From Streptomyces sp. NBC_00258 (GTDB taxonomy: Bacteria > Actinomycetota > Actinomycetes > Streptomycetales > Streptomycetaceae), in NCBI RefSeq assembly GCF_036182465.1, contig NZ_CP108081.1:2356001-2420000 (forward strand): a DNA stretch of 64,000 nucleotides. Reading direction: 5' to 3'. Positions 7,043 to 16,203 of this stretch are shown piece by piece; position 1 is the stretch's first letter, and every line of letters begins with the position of its first letter. Below the pieces are notes generated by a model, which saw nothing but the letters and a program-made list of their open reading frames with translations, did not search any database and was not told the origin of the DNA. The translations under genes and the position numbers were made by a program.

Positions 7043-8359
7043 ATGCGCAGAACCCGAGCCGCGGCCGCGAGCGCGGTCACCGTCTCACTGCTGGCCGCCG
7101 TGACCGCCTGCGGCGGTGGCTCGTCGACGGAAGGCGGGTCCAACGACTCGCCGAAGACGCTCACCTACTGGGCCTCCAACCAGGGTCCGAGCATCGAGGC
7201 CGACAAGAAGATCCTCACGCCCGAGCTGAAGAAGTTCGAGAAGGACACCGGCATCAAGGTCAAGCTGGAGGTCGTCCCCTGGTCCGACCTCCTCAACCGC
7301 ATTCTCGCCGCGACCACTTCGGGCCAGGGCCCGGACGTCCTCAACATCGGCAACACCTGGTCGGCCTCGCTCCAGGCGACGGGTGCCCTGCTGCCCTGGG
7401 ACGCCAAGAACTTCGACAAGATCGGCGGCAAGGACCGGTTCGTCGGGTCGGCGCTCGGCTCGGCGGGGGCGAGCGGCTCGGATCCGGCGGCGGTGCCGCT
7501 GTACTCGATGGCGTACGCGCTCTACTACAACAAGAAGATGTTCGCGGACGCAGGGATATCCGGGCCGCCCGCCACCTGGGACGAGCTGGTCGCCGACGGG
7601 AAGAAGATCTCCAAGGACGGCAAGTGGGCGCTGGGCGCCGAGGGTTCGAACCCGTCGGAGAACATCCACCACGTCTTCGTCCTCGGCAAGCAGCACGGCG
7701 CCGACTTCTTCGACGCCGACGGGAAGCCCGACTTCACCTCCGACGGGGCCGTCGCGGCGGTCAAGCAGTACGTCGATCTGATGGGCAGGGACAAGGTCGT
7801 CGCGCCCGGCAACGCCGAGTACGCGCAGAACCAGTCCCTGCAGGACTTCGCCAAGGACAAGACGGCGATGGTGATGTGGCAGACCGCCGCGACCACGCTC
7901 AAGGCGCACGGCATGAGCGACGACGAGTGGGGCGTCGCGCCGGTGCCCGTCCAGTCCGGCAGCCCGGGGGCGGACACCGCCGTCAACTCGATGGTGGCGG
8001 GCATCAACCTGGCCGTCTTCAAGAACACCGACAACATCGACGGCGCCCTGAAGTTCGTGAAGTTCATGACGAGCGACGCCGAGCAGAAGACGCTCAACAA
8101 GACGTACGGATCCATCCCGCCGGTCACGGCGGCCCAGGAGGACCCCGCGTTCAACACGCCCGCGCTGAAGGTGATCAGGGACACGCTCGCCAAGAGCGCG
8201 GCCCCACTGCCCCAGGTGCCCAACGAGTCGCAGTTCGAGACGGCGGTCGGCACGGCCGTGAAGGAGCTGTTCGCGGACGCGGCGGCCGGACGGCCGGTGA
8301 CGACCGCCTCGGTCAAGGAGAAGCTCTCCGAGGCTCAGCAGCAGATGCCGAAGAAGTGA
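7043..8359 (+). CDS. Sugar ABC transporter substrate-binding lipoprotein
   Basis: This is a 438-residue family-1 (carbohydrate) solute-binding protein. An RR-containing lipoprotein signal peptide ends with lipobox VTAC (Cys23), followed by a flexible Gly/Ser linker. The start LTYWASNQGP is typical of maltose/cellobiose-type binding proteins. The protein should deliver an oligosaccharide or beta-glucoside to the permeases encoded just downstream. The ATG at 7043 is used, since the upstream in-frame codons precede a proper signal peptide. It is the first gene of a four-gene operon under the ROK operator. No ATPase is encoded here, so the system probably relies on a shared MsiK-type ATPase elsewhere, as is common in Streptomyces. 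Confidence 0.9.
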   Translation: MRRTRAAAASAVTVSLLAAVTACGGGSSTEGGSNDSPKTLTYWASNQGPSIEADKKILTPELKKFEKDTGIKVKLEVVPWSDLLNRILAATTSGQGPDVLNIGNTWSASLQATGALLPWDAKNFDKIGGKDRFVGSALGSAGASGSDPAAVPLYSMAYALYYNKKMFADAGISGPPATWDELVADGKKISKDGKWALGAEGSNPSENIHHVFVLGKQHGADFFDADGKPDFTSDGAVAAVKQYVDLMGRDKVVAPGNAEYAQNQSLQDFAKDKTAMVMWQTAATTLKAHGMSDDEWGVAPVPVQSGSPGADTAVNSMVAGINLAVFKNTDNIDGALKFVKFMTSDAEQKTLNKTYGSIPPVTAAQEDPAFNTPALKVIRDTLAKSAAPLPQVPNESQFETAVGTAVKELFADAAAGRPVTTASVKEKLSEAQQQMPKK

Positions 8360-8366
8360 GCGTTCG

Positions 8367-9356
8367 ATGACCGTGACCGCTCAACCCGCGGTCGGGGAAG
8401 AGGCGTTGCCCGGTGCGACGGGGCCCACCCCGCGCCGCCGCACCGGGCGAGTACGCCGTATCGCCCTGCCGTATCTGCTCCTGCTGCCCGCCCTGCTGCT
8501 GGAACTCCTCGTCCATCTGGTGCCGATGGTCATCGGCATCGTGATGAGCTTCAAGGAGCTCACGCAGTTCTACATCCGCGACTGGGGCGCCGCGCCCTGG
8601 GCGGGGTTCGACAACTACAGCCTGTCCGTGGACTTCGACGCGCCCGTCGGCGAGGCGCTGCTCCACTCCTTCTTCGTGACCTGTGCCTTCACCGTGCTGT
8701 CCGTCGGCCTGTGCTGGCTGCTCGGCACCACGGCCGCGGTCTACATGCAGGAGACGTTCCGCGGCCGCGGCTTCCTGCGCGCGGTCTTCCTCGTCCCGTA
8801 CGCGCTTCCCGTGTACGCGGCCGTCATCACCTGGGCGTTCATGTTCCAGCGCGACAACGGCCTGGTAAACCATGTGCTGCACGACCAGCTGGGCCTCACC
8901 GACAGCCCGTCCTTCTGGCTGATCGGCGACAACAGCTTCGTGGCGCTGCTCGTCGTGTCGGTGTGGAAGGGCTGGCCGTTCGCCTTCCTCATCGTGATGG
9001 CGGGCCTGCAGAACATCCCCAAGGAGCTGTACGAGGCGGCGGCGATCGACGGTGCCGGGATGCTCCAGCAGATCCGCCGCATCACGCTGCCCTCGCTGCG
9101 CCCGGTCAACCAGGTGCTGGTCCTGGTGCTCTTCCTGTGGACGTTCAACGACTTCAACACGCCGTACGTGCTGTTCGGCAAGGCGGCGCCGGAGGCGGCG
9201 GACCTGATCTCGATCCACATCTACCAGTCGTCGTTCGTGACGTGGAACTTCGGGACGGGGTCGGCGATGTCGGTGCTGCTGTTGCTGTTCCTGCTGGTCG
9301 TGACGGGCGTCTATCTCGTCGTGACCTCGCGCGGACGGAGGGCCGCCGATGTCTAG
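8367..9356 (+). CDS. Sugar ABC transporter permease (MalF type)
   Basis: This is a 329-residue inner-membrane protein with six predicted membrane segments after a basic N-terminus (RRRTGRVRR). The cytoplasmic EAA loop, ELYEAAAIDGAGMLQQ with a conserved Gly, marks it as a binding-protein-dependent transport permease that contacts the ATPase. It starts 7 nt after the binding-protein gene. It forms a heterodimer with the next gene product, whose start lies inside this gene. Confidence 0.9.
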   Translation: MTVTAQPAVGEEALPGATGPTPRRRTGRVRRIALPYLLLLPALLLELLVHLVPMVIGIVMSFKELTQFYIRDWGAAPWAGFDNYSLSVDFDAPVGEALLHSFFVTCAFTVLSVGLCWLLGTTAAVYMQETFRGRGFLRAVFLVPYALPVYAAVITWAFMFQRDNGLVNHVLHDQLGLTDSPSFWLIGDNSFVALLVVSVWKGWPFAFLIVMAGLQNIPKELYEAAAIDGAGMLQQIRRITLPSLRPVNQVLVLVLFLWTFNDFNTPYVLFGKAAPEAADLISIHIYQSSFVTWNFGTGSAMSVLLLLFLLVVTGVYLVVTSRGRRAADV

Positions 9357-10269
9357 CCAGTCCCTCTCCAAGCAGTCGCCGTCCAGGAAGTCGCCGTCCA
9401 GGCGGTCGCTGCCGGCGCCGCGGTCTCCGATGGCCGCGCCACGCTCCTTCCTCTGGTCGCGCCGGATCTTCCTCACCCTGCTGACCGGCTTCGTCCTGCT
9501 TCCGGTGTACGTGATGCTGTCCAGCTCGCTGAAACCGCTGCAGGACGTGTCGGGGGAGTTCCGCTGGGTGCCCAGCGGGCTGACGATCCGCCCCTACATC
9601 GACATCTGGTCGACCGTTCCGCTGGCGAAGTACTTCGTCAACTCGCTGATCGTGGCGGGCGCGGCGACGGTCCTCTCGGTGGTGATCGCGATCTTCGCCG
9701 CGTACGGGGTGAGCCGCTATCGCTTCCGCGGGAAGCGCCTGTTCACCGTGACCGTGCTGTCCACCCAGATGTTCCCCGGGATCCTGTTCCTGCTCCCGCT
9801 GTTCCTGATCTACGTGAACATCGGCAACGCCACCGGCATCGCGCTCTTCGGCTCGCGGCTCGGTCTGATCCTCACGTATCTGACGTTCTCGCTTCCGTTC
9901 TCGATCTGGATGCTGATCGGGTACTTCGAGTCGGTGCCGCGGGATCTGGACGAGGCGGCGATGGTGGACGGCTGCGGGCCGCTCGGCGCCCTCTTCCGGG
10001 TCGTCGTGCCCGCCGCGGTCCCCGGGATCGTCGCGGTCGCCGTGTACGCGTTCATGACCGCGTGGGGCGAGGTGCTGTTCGCGTCGGTGATGACCAACGA
10101 CACCACCCGCACACTCGCCGTCGGCCTCCAGGGCTATGCCACGCAGAACGACGTGTACTGGAACCAGGTCATGGCCGCCTCGCTCGTCGTGAGCGTCCCC
10201 GTGGTCGCCGGGTTCCTGCTGCTGCAGCGCTATCTGGTCGCCGGGCTCACCGCCGGGGCCGTGAAGTGA
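9349..10269 (+). CDS. Sugar ABC transporter permease (MalG type)
   Basis: This is a 306-residue inner-membrane protein. A Ser/Lys/Arg-rich cytosolic tail of about 30 residues precedes six membrane segments, and the EAA loop reads DLDEAAMVDGCGPLGALF. It overlaps the upstream permease gene by 8 nt, so the two are translationally coupled and made in equal amounts. The tail contains three SK/RKSPS-like repeats, which is not a usual feature of the family; a later Met (MAAPRS) is a possible alternative start. Confidence 0.9.
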   Translation: MSSQSLSKQSPSRKSPSRRSLPAPRSPMAAPRSFLWSRRIFLTLLTGFVLLPVYVMLSSSLKPLQDVSGEFRWVPSGLTIRPYIDIWSTVPLAKYFVNSLIVAGAATVLSVVIAIFAAYGVSRYRFRGKRLFTVTVLSTQMFPGILFLLPLFLIYVNIGNATGIALFGSRLGLILTYLTFSLPFSIWMLIGYFESVPRDLDEAAMVDGCGPLGALFRVVVPAAVPGIVAVAVYAFMTAWGEVLFASVMTNDTTRTLAVGLQGYATQNDVYWNQVMAASLVVSVPVVAGFLLLQRYLVAGLTAGAVK

Positions 10270-10316
10270 CCGACTCCTCCCTGCGCCCCAACTCCCCCTC
10301 CTCCGAAAGGACTTCT

Positions 10317-11675
10317 GTGACCATCGACCTCGCCGCACTCCCCCAGGACTTCGTATGGGGGACGGCCACGTCGGCGTACCAGATCGAGGGTGCCGTCGCC
10401 GAGGACGGCCGCTCGCCCTCCATCTGGGACACCTTCTCGCACACGCCGGGAAAGGTGGACGGCGACGACCACGGGGACGTCGCCTGCGACCACTACCACC
10501 GGTGGCGCGAGGACATCGCCCTGATGAAGGAGCTGGGCACCAACGCGTACCGGCTGTCGGTGGCCTGGCCGCGGGTCGTGCCGGGCGGCGACGGTCCGGT
10601 GAACGCCAAGGGGCTCGACTTCTACGACGCGCTGGTCGACGGCCTGCTGGAGGCCGGGATCACTCCGTCGGTGACGCTCTACCACTGGGACCTGCCGCAG
10701 GTGCTCCAGGACCGGGGCGGCTGGCCCGAGCGCGACACGGCGTACCACCTGGCGGCGTACGCGACGGCCGTCGCCGAGCGCCTCGGTGACCGGGTCCGGC
10801 ACTGGACGACGCTCAACGAGCCCCTGTGCTCGGCGTGGATCGGCCATCTGGAGGGGCGGATGGCTCCCGGCCTCACGGACCTCACGGCGGCCGTCCGCGC
10901 CTCGTACCACCTTCTCCTCGGCCACGGCCTCGCCACCCAGGCGATCCGGGCCGCGGCCCCGGGCGCCGAGGTCGGCATCGTCAACAACCTCTCCAGCATC
11001 GAGGCCGCCACCGACCGCCCCGAGGACATCGCGGCGGCCCGGCGCATGGACGGCCACACCAATCGCTGGTGGCTCGACCCGGTGCACGGCCGCGGCTTCC
11101 CTGCGGACATGCGCGAGGTGTACGGAGTCGAACTCCCCGAGCGGGCGGGCGACTTGGCGACCATCGCCCAGCCACTGGACTGGCTGGGCCTCAACTACTA
11201 CTTCCCGTCGGCCGTCATCGACGACCCCGACGGCCCGGCCCCCTTCGCCCAGTCGGTCCGCCGGCCGGGCGTCCCGCGCACGGGCATGGACTGGGAGGTC
11301 GACGCGTCCGGCATCGAGGGCCTGCTGCTGCGCCTCACCGACGACTACGGCGCCCGGCGGCTGTACGTCACCGAGAACGGCTCCGCCTACCCGGACGTCG
11401 TCCGCGCCGACGGCACGGTCGACGACCCCGAGCGCACCCTGTACCTGGAACAGCATCTGGCTGCCTGCGTGTCGGCCGTCCGCAAGGGGGCTCCGCTGGC
11501 GGGCTACTTCGCCTGGTCGCTGCTGGACAACTTCGAGTGGGCGTACGGCTACGACAAGCGTTTCGGGCTCGTGCACGTCGACTACCGGACGCAGCGGCGC
11601 TCGGTGAAGGGCAGCGGGCGACGGTATGCGGAGATCGTCCGGGAGCACCGTGCAAGGGAGCGGAAGGCGGCCTGA
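10317..11675 (+). CDS. GH1 family beta-glucosidase
   Basis: This is a 452-residue cytosolic glycoside hydrolase of family 1. The N-terminal FVWGTATSAYQIEG is diagnostic. The acid/base Glu168 lies in TLNEP and the nucleophile Glu353 lies in VTENG. It should hydrolyse imported beta-glucosides such as cellobiose from the non-reducing end with retention. No signal peptide is present, consistent with action after uptake by the ABC importer upstream. The GTG at 10317 is preferred because GAAAGGA precedes it at 6 nt. An alternative GTG overlapping the previous stop would add an unconserved Ser/Pro tail. Confidence 0.92.
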   Translation: MTIDLAALPQDFVWGTATSAYQIEGAVAEDGRSPSIWDTFSHTPGKVDGDDHGDVACDHYHRWREDIALMKELGTNAYRLSVAWPRVVPGGDGPVNAKGLDFYDALVDGLLEAGITPSVTLYHWDLPQVLQDRGGWPERDTAYHLAAYATAVAERLGDRVRHWTTLNEPLCSAWIGHLEGRMAPGLTDLTAAVRASYHLLLGHGLATQAIRAAAPGAEVGIVNNLSSIEAATDRPEDIAAARRMDGHTNRWWLDPVHGRGFPADMREVYGVELPERAGDLATIAQPLDWLGLNYYFPSAVIDDPDGPAPFAQSVRRPGVPRTGMDWEVDASGIEGLLLRLTDDYGARRLYVTENGSAYPDVVRADGTVDDPERTLYLEQHLAACVSAVRKGAPLAGYFAWSLLDNFEWAYGYDKRFGLVHVDYRTQRRSVKGSGRRYAEIVREHRARERKAA

Positions 11676-11697
11676 GTCCCACTGGCCGAGTGCGTCC

Positions 11698-11728
11698 GAG
11701 GCTCACCGACAGAGTCGGTCCGAGCCTC
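11698..11728. terminator. Bidirectional hairpin between convergent genes
   Basis: GAGGCTC-A-CCGAC (11698-11710) pairs with GTCGG-TCC-GAGCCTC (11714-11728). It lies between the end of the GH1 gene and the end of the kinase gene. Flanking copies of CACTGGCCGAGT suggest a local imperfect duplication; the second copy lies in the 3' end of the kinase gene. Confidence 0.55.
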
Positions 11729-11746
11729 GCCGACCGAGTCCGAGGC

Positions 11747-12715
11747 TCACTGGCCGAGTTCGTCCAGGGCCGCGGTGAGTTCCGGGGCGACGCGTTCCCT
11801 GGCCCAGGCGACCTGCTCGTCCCCCGCGCCGCGCGGGACGGTCTCGATGAGCATGATCAGGTAGAGATAGCTGCGGTAGAGGGCGAGGCGCTGACGGGCC
11901 GAGTGGGTGAACTCGGCTCGTCCGCCCGTCTCTTGGTAGCCCGTCAGGAAGTCGTGGTCCTTCCTGATGTCACCGAGGAGCGCCAGGGAGACGAAGTCCG
12001 CGAGCGGGTCTCCCCAGAACATGCGCTCGCCGTCGATCAGTCCGCCGATCCTGGGCTCGCCGCCGCCTGCCGGGCGGTCGACCAGGATGTTCCCCTGCCA
12101 CAGGTCGAAGTGCACCAGGCGCGGGACCGTGACCTCGTCCAGGGCGTCGTACGCCGACTTGGCCGCGCGGGCCACCTCGTCCACCGGACGCGGCAGCCAG
12201 GCCTCGTACCGGCGGGCGTCCTCCAGGACTGCGTCGTAGATGCCGGTGAAGGCCGTACGCCAGTCGGCGGACAAGGGGCCGAGAGCACCTGACGGGTAGC
12301 CGAAGCCGGGGCCCGTCACCTGGTGGAGACGGGCCACGTGTCGCCCCAACTCCCGGCGCAGCACCGCCTGTTCGGCATCCGGGTAGGTGTCCCACGAATC
12401 GCCGGGGCAGGCCGTCATCAGGAGATGGGAGCCTGCGGACTCGTCGAGGCACACGTGCACGACTCGCGGCGCGGGTACGTCGACCGTGGCGGCGGCGCGG
12501 TAGAACTCCGCTTCCGAGACGAGGAGTTCACGCTCGTGACTCATGCCGGGGACGGTCGACGGGGGCGGGATCTTCAGCACGTACCGGCTGCCGTCGGTGA
12601 GGCGGAATTCTTCGACGGTGTTGTACGTCCCGCCGCTCATCGGACGGCAGCCTACGAGGCTGCCGGGCGGAAGCCCGGCCGCCTCCAGGATCCGTCCGGC
12701 CCGCTCCTCCGACAT
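11747..12715 (-). CDS. APH-family phosphotransferase
   Basis: This is a 322-residue aminoglycoside/choline kinase-fold protein. Visible motifs are the Lys of the N-lobe (RYVLKIPP), the catalytic HFDLWQGNIL loop and the metal-binding LIDGERMFWGDP (DxE variant of DFG). The last sits in the usual APH context with a following DFVSLAL segment. The substrate is not predictable; many such genes phosphorylate small hydroxyl compounds rather than antibiotics. It lies 60 nt downstream of the P450 fusion on the same strand and may share its transcript. Confidence 0.82.
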   Translation of the reverse strand: MSEERAGRILEAAGLPPGSLVGCRPMSGGTYNTVEEFRLTDGSRYVLKIPPPSTVPGMSHERELLVSEAEFYRAAATVDVPAPRVVHVCLDESAGSHLLMTACPGDSWDTYPDAEQAVLRRELGRHVARLHQVTGPGFGYPSGALGPLSADWRTAFTGIYDAVLEDARRYEAWLPRPVDEVARAAKSAYDALDEVTVPRLVHFDLWQGNILVDRPAGGGEPRIGGLIDGERMFWGDPLADFVSLALLGDIRKDHDFLTGYQETGGRAEFTHSARQRLALYRSYLYLIMLIETVPRGAGDEQVAWARERVAPELTAALDELGQ

Positions 12716-12775
12716 TCCGCCCCACCCCGTTCCCGTCGTTGCGCCGCCCGGCCGGCGATCCGCCGCCGCGGCGAC

Positions 12776-15700
12776 TCACCCGGCCGCGTAGACGTCCTCC
12801 ACATAGCGGCCCGCCGCGATCAGCTCGTCGAGCCACCGCTCGCAGGCCTCCTCGTCGGCGTCCCGCGTACGGTCCCGGTACAGCGTACGGAAGGCGTCGC
12901 GCACCCCGGGGGCCATCCGTGAACCGTCGCCACAGACATAGACACGGGCACCGGAGTTCATCAGGTCCCACACCTCGTCCGCCTCGGCGGCGATCCGGTG
13001 CTGGACGAAGCTCACGCCGTCGACGGGAGCCGCGCTGAAGGCAGGGCGCAGGGAGACGGCTCCGGCGGTCTCGGCGGTGCGGAGTTCCTCGGCATGCAGG
13101 AAGTCGGCGTCCGGGTCGTCGCAGCCGAAGTAGCAAAGGGCAGGAGCCAGTTGGGTGTTCTCCGCGGCGCGGTCCGCGATGGCTCCGCGGAAGGGGGCGA
13201 GGCCCGTTCCCGCGGCCACCATGACGACCGGCGCCGAGTGGTCGACACGGAAGGCTTCCCGGCACGGCTGGACGCGGGCGAGCACGGTGTCGCCCGGCTT
13301 GACCGCGCTCAGATGGCCGGAGCCGGTCCCCGTGTAGATGCCGTGCCCCGAGCGGGCCGGCGCCTCCAGCAGCGAGACCATCAGGTCGGCGTGGGAGGGG
13401 TCGGTGGCGGGTGAGGACGAGATCGAGTAGGTGCGGGGGCGCAGCGGCGTGAGGATCTCTTCGAGCAACCGCGGCCAGTCCAGTGCTCCGCGCAGTGCGG
13501 GGTACGCCTCGACGAGCTCGATCAGCGTCCGCGGATCGGAGTCCTGGACGTTGGCGAGGGCGGCCCGTTCGGGCGGACACGGGTTGGCGGCTGCGAGTAC
13601 GGCCAGCCGGTCGGCGGTGGGGCGCTCCTGCAACTCCACGTGATGAGAGAGCAGTTGACGGACCGTCAACGGCCTGTCCACTGCGATTCCGTCGCGGCGC
13701 GGACGGCTCGCCCGGATGTCGAGCACGGCGTCGGGATCCACGCCGAGCGCGGCCGCTGCCCGCTCGACGAGTTCCGGAGCGTTGACGGGCAGCACGGTGA
13801 GGTGGTCGCCGGTGCGGTAGGTGGTGCCGTCGGGCAGCGCGAGCCGCACGAAGCGCTTCGTCCGCGGGTGCCCGGGGGCGGTGAGGTCGTGGGCCTCTGT
13901 GACCGCCATCGGGACCAGGTCGTGCCGGGCGGCGACCGCGTCGAGGGGGCCGCCGGTCAGCGTACGGACCTCGTAGGCCGCCCCCGTGTCGTCGGATGCG
14001 GTGTCGTCCGTGGCGTCCGGGTCGCCGTACTTCTCCAGCAGGGCCGTGCGCAGCTTGGCGGTGAAGCCGCGGACGGTTCCGCCGAGGTCGCCCGAGGCGT
14101 CGGCGGCCGCGCGGTCCAGGAGCCGGGTACCGCCCAGTTCGGCCAGCCGGTCGTCGACGCGGGTCGGGAAGTGCTGATAGGTGGCGGCCCAGTTGCGGTC
14201 CCCGACGCCCAGGACGGCGTACGTCAGGTCCGGCGCGGCCGGGGCCTCGTCGAGCCAGGCGGCGAAGGCGGTGGCATCGTCGGTGGGCCGGCCGTTGTAG
14301 GACGCCGCGGTGATGACGACGGGGCGGTCGGTGGGCAGCCCGCCGGCGTACGCGTCCAGCGCCGCCACCTCGGTCTCGCAGCCCAACGCTGCTGCCTCGT
14401 CGGCCAGTTGGGCGGCGAACTCGCGGCAGGTCCCGTAGTTGCTGCCGTGCAGGAAGAGCGCTCGGGTGCCGGGGCGCACCCGGGCGGGCAGCGTCTTCTC
14501 TTCGGCCACGGTGTCCTGTTTCCGCGCGGCGCCCGGCAGTTGGGCGTGCTCCCGGTCGGCCGTCGTACGCGGGGTGAGCGTGAGCGTGAAGCCGTCGGGC
14601 TTCAGCGTCAGCGTCTCCTTGACCGTGAGCCGGTAGTCGGCGTGGTCGTTCAGCCGATAGCGGTGGACGAGCATCGCAAGCAGCATGGTCGCCTCATGGA
14701 GCGCGAACTGCCGTCCGATACAAGCGCGTTCACCGGTGCCGAACGGCTTGAACGCATGCGGGGAGCGCGCGGCCTCCGCCTCCGGTGTGAAGCGCGAGGG
14801 GTCGAACAGCTCGGGGTTGTCGCCCCACACCGGCTGCCGGTGCAGCATCGGCGCGAGCACCATGACGCCCTGCCCGGCACTCAGTGGGATCCGCCCGCCG
14901 AGCAGTGTGTCCTCACGCGCGTGCCGCCCGAACACGGCGGCCGTGGGCCACAGCCGCAGCGCCTCGTTGAGCACCTGCCGGGTGTACGAGAGCTGCCCGA
15001 CCTCGTCGAACGTCGGCTCGGGGTCGGCCGTGTCGCCCCACAGCGCGTCCACCTCGCGCTGTACGAGCTGGAGCACGGCGGGGTGCTTGGCGAGGTAGTG
15101 GAGCGCGAACGACATGGCGCCGGAGGTGGTCTCGTGGCCCGCGATCAGGAAGGTGATCACCTGGTTGCGGATGTTGGCGGTGTCGAGCGTGGTGCCGTCG
15201 ACGGGGTGCTCGGCCGAGAGCATGAGCCCGAGCAGGTCCTCGGCGGTGCTCTCTCCTTCGGAGACCCGGGCCTCGATCACCTCGTCGACCACCTGCGCCA
15301 GGTAGCCGGAGTCGCCCTGGAAGGCCGCGTCGGCCGCGGATTGGTCCTGGCCGGGGAGGCGGCTCAGCCTGGTCATGCTCCACTCCAGGCACCTGACCAT
15401 GGCCTCGACGAACGGATGCGGCTCGTCCCGCTCGAAGGATCCGAAGTCGTAGCCGAACCCGGCAAGACCGATGGTGTCGAGCGTCATCCGCGTCATGTCG
15501 TCGGGGACGTTCACCGGAGCTCCGGCACGGGCTCCGCGGTCCCACGACTCGATCAGCCTGCGCGCCACCTTCAGCATCACCGGGTGATACGTCCGCATCG
15601 ACCCGAGTGCGAAGGCCGGCATCAGGATGTCGTGCGCCTTGGCCCAGTTCGGCTCGTCGTTGTACGCCGTGAAGAGCCCGTCCGCGGCGAACTCCCGCAC

Positions 15701-15949
15701 GTTCTCCAGAGCGGGCCCGACATGCTTGGCGAACCGCGTCTCGTCGGCGAGTTCGGTCACCAGCTCGAGGTCGCTCACGAACAGGGTGTCCCGCCCGTGC
15801 AGCCGCCGCACGAGCACCGGTCCGTGGACCCGGCTCAATTCCATGACCTGCTGCAGTGGGGTGCGGCCGGGTCCAACGGCGGAAATATCGACGACAGGGA
15901 CACCATCAAGGGTTCCGACAACTTGCGGAAGCGGCACGGTGGGGGGCAT
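12776..15949 (-). CDS. Self-sufficient cytochrome P450/NADPH-P450 reductase (CYP102, P450-BM3 type)
   Basis: This is a 1057-residue fusion. The heme domain (1 to about 465) has the I-helix AGHETTS (about 270), ExxR in NEALR and the heme loop FGTGERACIG (Cys about 410). The FMN flavodoxin domain (about 490-645) has GSNYGT and TAASYNG. The FAD/NADPH reductase (about 680-1057) has TYSISSSP, GTGLAPFRG, YVCGDG and the typical C-terminal RYVEDVYAAG. The order and length equal P450-BM3, a fatty-acid hydroxylase that needs only NADPH and oxygen. Expected activity is subterminal fatty-acid hydroxylation or epoxidation. A perfect CTACAC-AATC-GTGTAG operator lies 83 nt upstream. The gene is intact with no frameshift. 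Confidence 0.93.
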   Translation of the reverse strand: MPPTVPLPQVVGTLDGVPVVDISAVGPGRTPLQQVMELSRVHGPVLVRRLHGRDTLFVSDLELVTELADETRFAKHVGPALENVREFAADGLFTAYNDEPNWAKAHDILMPAFALGSMRTYHPVMLKVARRLIESWDRGARAGAPVNVPDDMTRMTLDTIGLAGFGYDFGSFERDEPHPFVEAMVRCLEWSMTRLSRLPGQDQSAADAAFQGDSGYLAQVVDEVIEARVSEGESTAEDLLGLMLSAEHPVDGTTLDTANIRNQVITFLIAGHETTSGAMSFALHYLAKHPAVLQLVQREVDALWGDTADPEPTFDEVGQLSYTRQVLNEALRLWPTAAVFGRHAREDTLLGGRIPLSAGQGVMVLAPMLHRQPVWGDNPELFDPSRFTPEAEAARSPHAFKPFGTGERACIGRQFALHEATMLLAMLVHRYRLNDHADYRLTVKETLTLKPDGFTLTLTPRTTADREHAQLPGAARKQDTVAEEKTLPARVRPGTRALFLHGSNYGTCREFAAQLADEAAALGCETEVAALDAYAGGLPTDRPVVITAASYNGRPTDDATAFAAWLDEAPAAPDLTYAVLGVGDRNWAATYQHFPTRVDDRLAELGGTRLLDRAAADASGDLGGTVRGFTAKLRTALLEKYGDPDATDDTASDDTGAAYEVRTLTGGPLDAVAARHDLVPMAVTEAHDLTAPGHPRTKRFVRLALPDGTTYRTGDHLTVLPVNAPELVERAAAALGVDPDAVLDIRASRPRRDGIAVDRPLTVRQLLSHHVELQERPTADRLAVLAAANPCPPERAALANVQDSDPRTLIELVEAYPALRGALDWPRLLEEILTPLRPRTYSISSSPATDPSHADLMVSLLEAPARSGHGIYTGTGSGHLSAVKPGDTVLARVQPCREAFRVDHSAPVVMVAAGTGLAPFRGAIADRAAENTQLAPALCYFGCDDPDADFLHAEELRTAETAGAVSLRPAFSAAPVDGVSFVQHRIAAEADEVWDLMNSGARVYVCGDGSRMAPGVRDAFRTLYRDRTRDADEEACERWLDELIAAGRYVEDVYAAG

Positions 15950-16031
15950 GACGCGACAACTGCCTTTCGTGGTACGGAAGTCACTGCCGTCCCAGCTTCA
16001 ACCAGCCCCCGGAACGTCCCACACCACGGGA

Positions 16032-16047
16032 CTACACAATCGTGTAG
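16032..16047 (-). promoter_or_regulatory. Candidate TetR-type operator upstream of the P450 fusion
   Basis: CTACACAATCGTGTAG has perfect 6-bp arms and a 4-nt centre. It lies 83 nt upstream of the P450-reductase start in the divergent intergenic region. Known CYP102 genes are often repressed by TetR-type proteins that respond to fatty acids, but the cognate repressor of this site is not adjacent. Confidence 0.5.
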
Positions 16048-16090
16048 CACTTTCCACCCGGTACCCCTTGCAACACCGCTCGCCCCTTCC

Positions 16091-16141
16091 CGCCCCTTTG
16101 GGGGCGCGGGGAACTGCGCGACCAACCCAATCCGACCCGCA
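16091..16141 (+). repeat. Dispersed intergenic repeat, copy 2 of 6
   Basis: A CGCCCC-TTT-GGGGGCG hairpin plus GCGGGGAACTGCGCGACC lies between the divergent P450 fusion and the 126-aa gene. Confidence 0.85.
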
Positions 16142-16203
16142 CCCGAATCACAACGCCCAGCCGTCTCCCCCGCCGAATAAGCGGAGCGCATAGGCTCCGT
16201 CAC

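Noticed and set aside
10260..10316. Longer GH1 protein starting at the GTG that overlaps the permease stop.
   Set aside because: It would add a Ser/Pro tail not expected in GH1, and a GAAAGGA site lies correctly before the GTG at 10317.
11676..11766. Mobile-element end suggested by the repeated CACTGGCCGAGT.
   Set aside because: It is a short local duplication around a terminator between convergent genes, with no transposase or target-site duplication.
11747..12715. Aminoglycoside resistance kinase.
   Set aside because: The APH fold is shared by many metabolic kinases, and nothing here indicates an aminoglycoside substrate.
13640..16180. Very long plus-strand open frame (over 800 codons).
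   Set aside because: It is antisense to the P450-reductase fusion. Its translation is Gly/Val/Arg-rich without any domain and mirrors the high-GC codon bias of the real gene.
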